Shown piece by piece: positions 1 to 6,090 of a stretch of DNA of 10,239 nt. The position numbers and the translations under genes are program-made. Source of the DNA: Poindextera sp035295705 (GTDB lineage: Bacteria > Pseudomonadota > Alphaproteobacteria > Caulobacterales > Caulobacteraceae). Position 1 is the first letter of the stretch. Every line of letters begins with the position of its first letter. Below the pieces are notes generated by a model. That model had not been told where the DNA came from, made no database searches, and worked only from the letters and a program-made list of their open reading frames with translations. The stretch covers positions 1 to 10,239 of the forward strand of contig DATGIN010000276.1 of assembly GCA_035295705.1 (NCBI GenBank), given 5' to 3'.

Positions 1-31
1 CGGCTTTCGTGGAATCGAGAGGACGCTAGCC

Positions 32-48
32 GCGCGCCCGAGGCGCGC
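32..48. other. GC hairpin just upstream of the first gene
   Basis: A perfect 7-bp inverted repeat, GCGCGCC at 32-38 and GGCGCGC at 42-48, has a 3-base CGA loop. It ends 16 bases before the TTG start at 65 and just before the G-run (54-59) that would serve as the ribosome site. It could be the 3' hairpin of a gene upstream of the window or a leader structure; no T-run follows, so it is not a standard intrinsic terminator. The arms are seen directly; any function is a guess. Confidence 0.35.
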
Positions 49-64
49 CTCCCGGGGGGCCGCA

Positions 65-1573
65 TTGGCGAAGGGCGAACCGAAGCCGCAAACGATCGAC
101 GCGCGGCTCGTTGCGGTGCTGGTGGTCGCGCTGGCGCTGGCTTACGCCGCGGCGAGTGCGCTTGCGACCGGGCCCGGCGCCATCCACGAGGACATGGCCG
201 AAGCCTATGTCTGGGGCAGCCACTTCGAGTGGGGCTACTACAAACACCCGCCGCTCTGGGCCTGGATCGGCGGCGGCTGGTTCCGCTTCATGCCGCGCAC
301 GGCGCTCAGTTTCGCGCTGCTGTGCGCGGCGAACCTGGCCCTCGGGCTGGCAGGCTGTTGGCGGCTGATCGGCCGCTTCGCCGGCGGCGACGAGCGTCCG
401 GCGGCCTTCCTTTTGCTGCTCGTCACCCCGCTCTACGGGTTCAGCGCCTTCGTCTTCAACGCCAACTCGATCTTCATCTGCCTCTGGCCGTGGACGGCGT
501 GGGCGTTCGTGCGCGCCATGGACGAGCCGGGACCGGCCAGCGCCGCGCTCTTCGGGCTCTTCGCCGGCCTCGACATGATGGCCAAGTACTACGCTGTGGT
601 GCTGCTGCTGGCCCTCGCGCCGGCGCTCCTCGCCCATCCCAACGGCCGCCGCTGGCTCGTCTCGCCGTGGCCTTACCTTGCGACCCTCGTCGGCGCGGCG
701 GTCTTCGCGCCGCACGTGGCCTGGCTGGCGCGAACGGGCTTTCTGCCGTTCCACTACTTCGGCGGCGAGAGCGGGCACGCGGTCGGCTTCTCGCTCGCCG
801 CGGCTGGCCGGCTCTTCCTGGGCGACCTTGCGCTGCTCGCCCCGGTCATCCTGGTCGTCCTCATCGCCGGCTGGCGCTCGCTGGCCGCCCTGCCCGGCCG
901 CGCGCGCGAGCGCTGGAGCGACCCGCGCTTCCGCGTCCTCGTCGTCATCGAGCTCACGCCGTTCCTGCTCACGCTGGTCTTCGGCCTTATCTTCCGGCTC
1001 AAGCTTTCGACCAACTGGACGCTCGGCGTCTTTCCGCTGATCCCGCTCGTCCTGCTCGAGCTCGCCCCGCCGGCGCGCCGCGCGCGCCTGGCCTGGGTCA
1101 CCGCCGCCCTTGCGATCACGGTCGCGGCCGTCGGCATCGTGGCGGCGCCGCTCACGCGCGCCACGAGCACGGAAGCGAAGGACATCGAGCCGAGGCGCCA
1201 GGCGGTCGCCGACGCGGTGGCGCTGTGGCGGGCGCGCACAGCCGCGCCGCTCGCCGTCGTCGGCGGCAGCGAAACCTATGGCGACGCCGCCGGCTTCTAC
1301 GCGCCCAGCCGGCCGAGCGTCTTCATCCGCTTCGACCCGCGCATCTCGCCCTGGATCGATGTCTCGCGTCTGCCGCAGACGGGCCTCCTGGCGCTCTGCC
1401 CGGCGAACGACGCCAAATGCATCGCCGGCGCCCGCCGCTACGCGACGAGCCAGACCAGCTGGACCCCGTTCGACCTGCCGCCGCTGCGCCGCGCCTCATC
1501 GAGGACGCCGAGCGACTATGCTTACGTGGTCGCGGTGACCCCGCCGCTCGGCCAGGCGATCACGCGCCCGTGA
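65..1573 (+). CDS. GT-C family glycosyltransferase, ArnT/PMT_2 (GT39/GT83)-like membrane protein
   Basis: 502-residue polytopic inner-membrane protein. Residues 15-35 form the first membrane span, followed by a loop with the acidic pair E42-D43 and the motif YYKHPPL (58-64). This arrangement is typical of PMT_2/ArnT-type enzymes, which move a sugar from a polyprenyl-phosphate donor to a lipid or protein on the periplasmic side. Many further hydrophobic spans follow up to about residue 365. A soluble C-terminal tail (about 367-502) should lie in the periplasm and contains two cysteines. The start is TTG at 65, five bases after a GGGGGG run. The frame is open back to base 2 with no other start codon, so a start outside the window cannot be excluded. 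Donor and acceptor are unknown. The lipoprotein gene follows after 62 bases. The family call is firm; the substrate is not determinable from sequence. Confidence 0.85.
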   Translation: MAKGEPKPQTIDARLVAVLVVALALAYAAASALATGPGAIHEDMAEAYVWGSHFEWGYYKHPPLWAWIGGGWFRFMPRTALSFALLCAANLALGLAGCWRLIGRFAGGDERPAAFLLLLVTPLYGFSAFVFNANSIFICLWPWTAWAFVRAMDEPGPASAALFGLFAGLDMMAKYYAVVLLLALAPALLAHPNGRRWLVSPWPYLATLVGAAVFAPHVAWLARTGFLPFHYFGGESGHAVGFSLAAAGRLFLGDLALLAPVILVVLIAGWRSLAALPGRARERWSDPRFRVLVVIELTPFLLTLVFGLIFRLKLSTNWTLGVFPLIPLVLLELAPPARRARLAWVTAALAITVAAVGIVAAPLTRATSTEAKDIEPRRQAVADAVALWRARTAAPLAVVGGSETYGDAAGFYAPSRPSVFIRFDPRISPWIDVSRLPQTGLLALCPANDAKCIAGARRYATSQTSWTPFDLPPLRRASSRTPSDYAYVVAVTPPLGQAITRP

Positions 1574-1635
1574 CGCGCCATCATGCCGCCGCTATTGTGG
1601 GTGCGGTTCAAAGCGCCCCGGAGGACTGCCCGACC

Positions 1636-2148
1636 ATGCTACGCCGCGCCGCCGTTCTCGCCATCCCGGTGCTGTTCGTCGCCGCCTGCCAGACCTCCTA
1701 CGAGGGACCCGGCTATCCGGCCCCGCCGCCGCCCGCGCCGCCGCCGCCGCCGGCTGTCGGCGGGATCGACGGGCAAGGCGCCTTTCACATGAGCAGCGGA
1801 GCGCGCGTGACCTGCGCGGGCTACTCCGTCGCCCTGATGCCGGACTACGTCCGCTACCGCCGTCGCGTCGTCGACCTCTACGGCACCACGGTCCGCTCCA
1901 TGCAGCCGATCGCCGAAGTGCGCGCCCGCTCCGCAAAGGCGCCGCCCAGCCCCGACACGGCGCCGGTGGCGTCGGCGACCTGCGACGCTAAGGGCGCCTT
2001 CCAGGTGCGCGGCCTGCAGCCCGGCGGCTACTTCCTGCTCGCCCGCGTCAAGGTCAGGCCGGCCCCCGCCAGCGGCGGCGACTACGTCATCCTGCAGCCG
2101 ATCGACGTGCAGCCCGGACAGATCGCGAGCGTCTCGCTGGCGCCGTGA
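1636..2148 (+). CDS. small proline-rich lipoprotein, unknown function
   Basis: 170 residues. The N-terminus is a lipoprotein signal: MLRR, a hydrophobic stretch, then the lipobox FVAAC with the lipidated cysteine at position 18. A proline-rich linker follows (about residues 26-40), which probably lifts the domain off the membrane. The rest looks like a small beta-rich domain. Its end (GAFQVRGLQPGGYFLLARV) resembles the carboxypeptidase-regulatory-like/CnaB-type beta-sandwich pattern, and two cysteines (in VTCAGY and ATCDAKG) could form a disulphide. The ATG start has a GGAGGA ribosome site at 1620-1625. The same frame is open far upstream, but that extension is antisense-like read-through of the glycosyltransferase gene. 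Its stop overlaps the arfB start. Lipidation is well supported; the fold is a pattern match by eye, and I do not recognise a named family. Confidence 0.8.
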   Translation: MLRRAAVLAIPVLFVAACQTSYEGPGYPAPPPPAPPPPPAVGGIDGQGAFHMSSGARVTCAGYSVALMPDYVRYRRRVVDLYGTTVRSMQPIAEVRARSAKAPPSPDTAPVASATCDAKGAFQVRGLQPGGYFLLARVKVRPAPASGGDYVILQPIDVQPGQIASVSLAP

Positions 2149-2567
2149 TCGCGCTCGGCGATGGCCTGAGCGTCGACGAGGCCGAGCTCGAGGAACGCTT
2201 CATCCTCGCCTCTGGGCCTGGCGGCCAGAACGTCAACAAGGTGGCGAGCGCGGTGCAGCTTCGCTTCGACGCCCGCCGCTCGCCCAGCCTGCCGGCCGCC
2301 GTACGCCTCAGGCTCGAGCGCCTTGCCGGCGGTCGGCTGACCAACGAAGGCGTCATCGTCATCACCGCCGCCCGGTTCGCCAGCCAGGAGCGCAACCGGG
2401 CCGACGCCCGGCAGCGCCTCGCCGAGCTCATCCGGCGCGCGGCGGTTGCGCCGAAGGTGCGGCGTCCCACCCGCCCGACCGCCGCCGCGCGGCGCGAGCG
2501 GATGGAGGCGAAGGCCCGCCGGGCCGGCGTGAAGGCGAAGCGGAGCCGGCCGAAGCTGGAGGACTAA
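2145..2567 (+). CDS. arfB: alternative ribosome-rescue peptidyl-tRNA hydrolase ArfB (YaeJ)
   Basis: 140 residues, the same length as E. coli ArfB. It has the release-factor catalytic core, with the GGQ motif at residues 26-28 in SGPGGQNVNK, and a basic C-terminal tail (about residues 108-140: RRPTRPT, then RRERMEAKARR and KAKRSR). ArfB hydrolyses peptidyl-tRNA on ribosomes stalled at the 3' end of broken mRNAs: the tail enters the empty mRNA channel and the GGQ loop reaches the peptidyl-transferase centre. It lacks the codon-recognition domains of RF1/RF2, which together with the length separates it from true release factors. The GTG start overlaps the lipoprotein stop in GTGA (2145-2148), and no strong ribosome site precedes it, which suggests translational coupling. 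The family call is firm. Confidence 0.93.
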   Translation: MIALGDGLSVDEAELEERFILASGPGGQNVNKVASAVQLRFDARRSPSLPAAVRLRLERLAGGRLTNEGVIVITAARFASQERNRADARQRLAELIRRAAVAPKVRRPTRPTAAARRERMEAKARRAGVKAKRSRPKLED

Positions 2568-2568
2568 G

Positions 2569-2617
2569 GGCGCTTGCCCTGTGCGGCGCAGCCGCATAGC
2601 AAGCGCCGACCGCGGTC
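2569..2617. terminator. nested hairpin and palindrome between arfB and the cytochrome gene
   Basis: Outer arms GGCGCTTGC (2569-2577) and GCAAGCGCC (2599-2607) are perfect 9-bp complements. Inside them TGCGGC (2582-2587) pairs with GCCGCA (2591-2596) around a GCA loop. Directly after comes the 10-bp palindrome GACCGCGGTC (2608-2617) followed by TTTT. It begins two bases after the arfB stop, so it is most simply a terminator or 3' stabilising structure for the upstream genes. It leaves very little room for a separate cytochrome promoter, so it may instead be an attenuator or processing site. The base pairing is seen directly; termination is inferred. Confidence 0.6.
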
Positions 2618-2622
2618 TTTTG

Positions 2623-2627
2623 GGAGG
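2623..2627 (+). promoter_or_regulatory. ribosome site that sets the cytochrome start
   Basis: GGAGG at 2623-2627 sits 7 bases before TTG at 2635. A GTG at 2581 would give 18 more residues but lies inside the hairpin and has no ribosome site. The GTG at 2629 is only one base from GGAGG. Starting at 2635 also gives a clean lipoprotein signal. Confidence 0.65.
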
Positions 2628-2634
2628 CGTGCTT

Positions 2635-3126
2635 TTGCGGAGCCCGGTAGTCATTCTCGTCGTTGCATCGGCGGCCGGCCTGGCGCTCGCGGGGTGCGGC
2701 CAGAGCGGTTCGTCGTCCGGCTCGTCGGCCCCTCCGCCGCCGCCCAACACGCCGGCGCAGATGAAGGCGCTGGTTGCGACCCTGCCTGCGCCTTACGACA
2801 CCGGCGATCCGGAGGCCGGCAAGGCCGTCTTCACCCAGTGCGCCGCCTGCCACACGACCGTCGAAGGCGGGGCGAACATGACCGGCCCCAACCTTTGGGG
2901 CGTGTTCGGGCGCAAGGCCGGGACCCAGGACGACTACGCCTATTCCGATGCGCTGAAGGCAGCGGGCTGGACCTGGGACGCCGCGCGGATCGACCAGTGG
3001 ATCACCAACCCGCGCGCGGTCATCCCATCGACGAAGATGACCTTCGCCGGGCTCGCCGACCCGAAGGCCCGCCGCGACGTGATCGCCTACCTGAAGGGCG
3101 CGACCAGCCCGCCGCCCGAGTCCTAG
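2635..3126 (+). CDS. lipoprotein-type class I cytochrome c
   Basis: 163 residues with the preferred TTG start. The signal (MRSP, a hydrophobic core, then LALAGC) places the lipidated cysteine at position 21. A Ser/Gly/Pro linker (22-40) leads to a class I cytochrome c domain. The haem-binding CAACH is at 69-73 with H73 as proximal ligand. TGPNLWGVFGRKAG (83-96) and the helix WITNP (122-126) are typical c2/c552 landmarks. The likely distal ligand is M135 in PSTKMTFAG, and the C-terminal helix is at about 145-157. It would carry electrons in the periplasm while tethered to the membrane by lipid, a role often filled by membrane-bound cytochromes between the bc1 complex and an oxidase; the partner is not identifiable here. 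Haem attachment needs the Ccm system, not seen in the window. Its stop shares a CTAG with the convergent aldolase-family gene. The cytochrome call is firm, the start moderately so. Confidence 0.88.
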   Translation: MRSPVVILVVASAAGLALAGCGQSGSSSGSSAPPPPPNTPAQMKALVATLPAPYDTGDPEAGKAVFTQCAACHTTVEGGANMTGPNLWGVFGRKAGTQDDYAYSDALKAAGWTWDAARIDQWITNPRAVIPSTKMTFAGLADPKARRDVIAYLKGATSPPPES

Positions 3127-3929
3127 GCGTCGTAGCCCGGCAGCTCGCGGTCGAGACGGCGCAGACAGGCCGGCCACAAGAGGCTGCCCATGCCGGAATT
3201 GACCGTCTCAGAGCGCGCGCGCCGCGCGTTGCCCTCGCCCGTCTGCCGGCGGACCTCGGCCTGGGCGGAGTCGGGGGCGAGCAGCACCTTGTCGCGGCCG
3301 ACGGTAAGCGCCCCGACCTGCTGCTCGCAGGCCTTCTCCAGGTAATACATCGCGTTCCAACAGGCGGCGGCGGTCGGCCCGAGCGCCAGCGTGCCGTGGT
3401 TGCGCAACAGCATGACCGACTTGTCGCCCAGGTCGGCCACCAGCCGTTCGCGCTCGTCGAGATTGAGCGCGATGCCCTCGTAGTCGTGGTAGGCGAGCCT
3501 GGGCAGCGTGATCAGCCCATGCTGGGTAAGCGGCAGCAGGCCGTCCTGCTGGGCGGCCACCGCGCAGCCATGGTTGGTGTGCAGGTGCATGACGAACAGC
3601 GCATCGTCGCGCGCCGCGTGGATCGCCGAGTGGATGGTGAAGCCGGCGGCATTCACGAAATAGGGCGTGTCCGAGAGCACGTTGCCGTCGAGGTCGACCT
3701 TCACCAGCGACGAGGCGGTGATCTCCTCGAAGAAGTAGCCGTACGGGTTGAGCAGGAAGTGGTGCTCGGGCCCCGGAATGCGGGCCGAGATGTGGGTGTA
3801 GATCATGTCGTCCCACCCCTCGCGCGCGACGAGGCGGTAGAGAGCCGCCAAATCGACCCGGACCTGCCACTCCTCATCGGAGACGTGGCCCTTGAGCGAG
3901 CTGGCGCCGACGATCGATCCATCCGCCAT
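3123..3929 (-). CDS. class II aldolase/adducin family protein
   Basis: 268 residues from the ATG at 3929. The metal-binding site of the family is visible: HLH at 115-117 and the third histidine H178 in LLRNHGTLALG. The N-terminal signature THISARIPG (45-53) is followed by a phosphate-loop-like region and LVKVDLDGN (75-83). Family members bind Zn2+ or a similar metal through three histidines and catalyse aldol cleavage, decarboxylation or epimerisation of small sugar-phosphate or hydroxy-acid substrates. This branch, without a fused dehydrogenase domain, is mostly uncharacterised and the true substrate cannot be read from sequence. The start is set by AAGGA six bases upstream; an in-frame ATG at 3989 would add 20 residues with no ribosome site. 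It is divergent from DUF2336 protein 1 and convergent with the cytochrome gene, so it is probably monocistronic. Confidence 0.88.
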   Translation of the reverse strand: MADGSIVGASSLKGHVSDEEWQVRVDLAALYRLVAREGWDDMIYTHISARIPGPEHHFLLNPYGYFFEEITASSLVKVDLDGNVLSDTPYFVNAAGFTIHSAIHAARDDALFVMHLHTNHGCAVAAQQDGLLPLTQHGLITLPRLAYHDYEGIALNLDERERLVADLGDKSVMLLRNHGTLALGPTAAACWNAMYYLEKACEQQVGALTVGRDKVLLAPDSAQAEVRRQTGEGNARRARSETVNSGMGSLLWPACLRRLDRELPGYDA

Positions 3930-3935
3930 GGCCGG

Positions 3936-3940
3936 TCCTT
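3936..3940 (-). promoter_or_regulatory. ribosome site of the class II aldolase gene
   Basis: On the minus strand AAGAGGAAGGA ends 6 bases before the ATG whose A is at 3929; the AAGGA core is at 3936-3940. This favours 3929 over the upstream ATG at 3989. Confidence 0.65.
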
Positions 3941-3979
3941 CCTCTTGCGATTGGCCAGCGAGAGTCGCCTCCACGCGCG

Positions 3980-4027
3980 GCGCCGTCAAGCGGCGCGCCT
4001 GGCCTTCCCGCCTGTGTTAGCTATGTT
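3980..4027 (+). promoter_or_regulatory. divergent intergenic region with hairpin and possible -10 for DUF2336 protein 1
   Basis: The 145-base gap 3930-4074 separates two divergent genes and so must hold promoters for both. Seen in it: a perfect 6-bp hairpin, GCGCCG (3980-3985) and CGGCGC (3991-3996), with loop TCAAG; and GCTATGTT at 4020-4027, close to the Caulobacter housekeeping -10 pattern GCTANAWC. No convincing -35 is visible at the expected distance. A start near 4033 would give a leader of about 40 bases. Confidence 0.3.
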
Positions 4028-4061
4028 TTCACGACCCGTAAGGCAGGTTCGCCGCCTCGCC

Positions 4062-4066
4062 GGGAG
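4062..4066 (+). promoter_or_regulatory. ribosome site favouring the TTG at 4075
   Basis: GGGAG at 4062-4066 is 8 bases from the TTG at 4075 but only 2 from the in-frame TTG at 4069. The two possible proteins differ by only two residues. Confidence 0.5.
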
Positions 4067-4074
4067 AGTTGGGT

Positions 4075-5178
4075 TTGAGCGCCGCGCAGACGGTCGAAGA
4101 GCTGAAGCAACTCGCTCGCAGCCGCACGCCCGCCGACCGCGAGCGGCTGATGCTGGCCATCGTGGAGCTGTGCAACCACGGCGACGAGGCGGTGCGCGCG
4201 CCGGCGATCCAGGCGCTGTTGGGATCGATTTTCGTCGACCTGGTCGGCGGCGCGCAGAGCGACCTGCGCCAGATCCTGGCGGCGAAACTGGCCATCGCGG
4301 ACTGGCCGCCGCCGGCGCTGGTGAACCTTCTGGCGCTGGACGAGATCGAGATCGCCCGCGAGATCATCGCCAAGAGCCCGGTGCTGAAGGACGCCGACCT
4401 CGTGCGCCTTCTGGCCGAAGGCGAGGTCGAGCACCAGATCGAGGTGGCCAAGCGGCCGATGATCGGAACGCCGGTCGTCGACACCATCCTGAAGGCCGCC
4501 GAGCCGGCGGTGATGATCGCGCTGGCCGGCAACGACACCGCCGACGTCTCGCCCGAGGCGATGCGGCAGATGGTCGAAGCCTCGCGCGATGTCGCCGGCA
4601 TGCGCTCGCCGCTCGCCCGCCACCCGCGCCTTTCCGTCGAGCAGGCGGAGAAGCTCTACGGCTGGGTGGGCCAATCGCTGCGCTCGGCCATCGTCTCGCG
4701 CTTCCGGGTCGACGTCGAAGCGCTGGATCGGGCGCTGTCGGAAGCCGTGCGGGAGGCGAGCCAGGGCCAGGTGCGCAGCACCAGCGGCGTCGCCGAAGCC
4801 GAGCAGGCTGAGATGGAGCGGCGGCTGATCGCCAAGCTGCACGCCGCCGACCAGCTGCGGCCGAGCTATCTGTTGCGCGCGCTCCGCGAGGGGCGCCTGT
4901 CGCTGTTCGAGGCCGCGCTGGCGGCGCTGGCCGATGTGCCGATCGAGACCGTCCGCGCCGCGCTGGCCGCCGACGGACCCAAGGCGCTGGCGCTCGCCTG
5001 CGCCGCCGTGGGGCTCGACCGCGGCGCGTTCTCCACGCTTCTGGCGCTGGTCCGCGACCTGAACGCCGGCAAGCCAGAGGGTAGCCCTGAACAGGCGCGC
5101 CAGGTCTTCGACAGCTTTGGGCCCGACCAGACCGCCCAGGCGAAGGCGGCGTTGCTGAAGGCGGCGCAGGCGGTTTGA
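4075..5178 (+). CDS. DUF2336 family protein 1
   Basis: 367 residues, mostly alpha-helical by composition, with repeated short Leu/Ala-rich helices that suggest a HEAT-like solenoid. It matches DUF2336, a family common in Alphaproteobacteria with no established function. It is clearly homologous to the gene at 8142-9290: SPVLKDADLVRLL (from about residue 101) aligns with SPVFSDEDLCEIV there, and YLLRALREGRLSLFE (about 265-279) aligns with LLLRAIANGHMTFFE. No catalytic motif, signal peptide or membrane span is visible, so it is probably a cytoplasmic protein-binding scaffold. The start is TTG at 4075 (alternative TTG at 4069). It is followed after 34 bases by nadK, whose putative -35 overlaps this stop codon. 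The family call is based on recognition plus the internal paralogue; function is unknown. Confidence 0.82.
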   Translation: MSAAQTVEELKQLARSRTPADRERLMLAIVELCNHGDEAVRAPAIQALLGSIFVDLVGGAQSDLRQILAAKLAIADWPPPALVNLLALDEIEIAREIIAKSPVLKDADLVRLLAEGEVEHQIEVAKRPMIGTPVVDTILKAAEPAVMIALAGNDTADVSPEAMRQMVEASRDVAGMRSPLARHPRLSVEQAEKLYGWVGQSLRSAIVSRFRVDVEALDRALSEAVREASQGQVRSTSGVAEAEQAEMERRLIAKLHAADQLRPSYLLRALREGRLSLFEAALAALADVPIETVRAALAADGPKALALACAAVGLDRGAFSTLLALVRDLNAGKPEGSPEQARQVFDSFGPDQTAQAKAALLKAAQAV

Positions 5179-5201
5179 CAAGCGGCTCACGGCGCTGCTT
5201 C
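5175..5201 (+). promoter_or_regulatory. candidate housekeeping promoter for nadK
   Basis: TTGACA at 5175-5180 is followed, 13 bases later, by GCTGCTTC at 5194-5201. The Caulobacter sigma-73 pattern is TTGAC plus N10-14 plus GCTANAWC, so the -35 is excellent and the -10 fair. The -35 overlaps the stop codon of DUF2336 protein 1. Transcription would begin within a few bases of the nadK ATG at 5213. The boxes are seen directly; activity is inferred. Confidence 0.45.
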
Positions 5202-5212
5202 TACCGGCTGGC

Positions 5213-5995
5213 ATGAGCAAGCCGGCCCCTCCCGTAGAACGGCTGGCGTTCGTCGCCAGCGACCGCCCGGAAGCCCAGGCAGCGCGCGACAGGCTCGCCA
5301 AGCGCTACGGCGAGGTCCCCGAGGCCCAGGCGCAGGTGATCGTCGCTCTCGGCGGCGACGGGTTCATGCTCGAGACCCTGCACCGCAACATGGGCCGCGC
5401 GACGCCGATCTACGGCATGAACCAAGGTTCGGTCGGCTTTCTGATGAACGAGTACGCCGAGGATCGCCTGCTCGAGCGCATCAACGCCGGCGAGCGGGCG
5501 GTCATCCACCCACTGGTCATGACGACAGCGGGCGCCGCCGGCCACGGCGACAGGGCCCTGGCCATCAACGAAGTCTCCCTGCTGCGCCAGACGCGGCAGA
5601 CGGCCAAACTGCGCATCTCGGTCGACGGCAAGGTGCGCCTGCCGGAGCTGCTCTGCGACGGGGTGATGGTCGCGACCCCCGCCGGCTCGACCGCCTACAA
5701 CCTCTCCGCCCACGGCCCCATCATCCCCCTCGACGGCCGGGTGCTGGCGCTGACCCCGATCAGCGCCTTTCGCCCGCGCGGCATGCGCAGCGTCCTGCTG
5801 CCGCACACCGCGACCGTCCGCTTCGAGGTGCTGGAGGCGGACAAGCGGCCGGTGAGCGCGGTGGCCGACAACTACGAGGTCCGCGACGTCCTGATCGTCG
5901 ATGTGGTCGAAGACCGCGAAACGCGTCTGCATATGCTGTTCGACGCCGGCCGCAGTCTCGAGGAACGCGTGCTGGCCGAGCAGTTCCTGGCCTAG
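5213..5995 (+). CDS. nadK: NAD kinase
   Basis: 260 residues. Phosphorylates NAD+ to NADP+ in the cytoplasm, the only route to NADP. The diagnostic GGDG is at 47-50 in VIVALGGDGFML. The NE pair that binds the nicotinamide ribose is at 119-120 in AINEVSLL. The glycine-rich NAD site TPAGSTAYNLS is at 155-165, followed by the C-terminal beta-sandwich (HGPIIPLD, then LTPISAFRPRG). E. coli NadK has 292 residues; the shortened N-terminus here is usual for the alphaproteobacterial form. There is no Shine-Dalgarno sequence before the ATG, and a likely -10 ends 11 bases upstream, so the mRNA may be leaderless. The Hpt gene follows after 95 bases. Function is firm. Confidence 0.95.
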   Translation: MSKPAPPVERLAFVASDRPEAQAARDRLAKRYGEVPEAQAQVIVALGGDGFMLETLHRNMGRATPIYGMNQGSVGFLMNEYAEDRLLERINAGERAVIHPLVMTTAGAAGHGDRALAINEVSLLRQTRQTAKLRISVDGKVRLPELLCDGVMVATPAGSTAYNLSAHGPIIPLDGRVLALTPISAFRPRGMRSVLLPHTATVRFEVLEADKRPVSAVADNYEVRDVLIVDVVEDRETRLHMLFDAGRSLEERVLAEQFLA

Positions 5996-6079
5996 GGGCG
6001 TCTCATCGATTGTTAAGACTGCTGCGGCAATCTCGTCGCTCGAGTTTTCAAGCGCGCGATCGTCGCAGGCGCGCCTTCC

Positions 6080-6085
6080 AGGAGG
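6080..6085 (+). promoter_or_regulatory. ribosome site that sets the Hpt start
   Basis: AGGAGG at 6080-6085 lies 5 bases before the TTG at 6091. The longer in-frame TTG at 6010 would add 27 Arg-rich residues with no ribosome site and no resemblance to an Hpt domain. Confidence 0.7.
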
Positions 6086-6090
6086 CGGCT

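Noticed and set aside
229..1635. Upstream in-frame extension of the lipoprotein (639-codon frame)
   Set aside because: The extension is a +2 shadow of the glycosyltransferase gene. The lipoprotein signal and GGAGGA site at 1620-1625 place the start at 1636.
1720..1757. CCG/GCC-rich repeat as a mobile or regulatory repeat
   Set aside because: It encodes the proline-rich linker of the lipoprotein and is explained by codon use.
3123..3989. Possible 5-methylthioribulose-1-phosphate dehydratase or fuculose aldolase assignment
   Set aside because: Only the shared three-His class II aldolase core is visible and no methionine-salvage or fucose genes are nearby, so I kept the family name.
2574..4811. 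Very long plus-strand open frame (745 codons)
   Set aside because: It runs through the hairpin, overlaps the cytochrome in another frame, is antisense to the class II aldolase and overlaps DUF2336 protein 1. Its product is Arg/Gly/Ala-rich with no recognisable domain, a usual artefact of high G+C.
4021..5301. Minus-strand open frame of 426 codons
   Set aside because: It lies opposite DUF2336 protein 1, whose paralogue in this window confirms the plus-strand reading.
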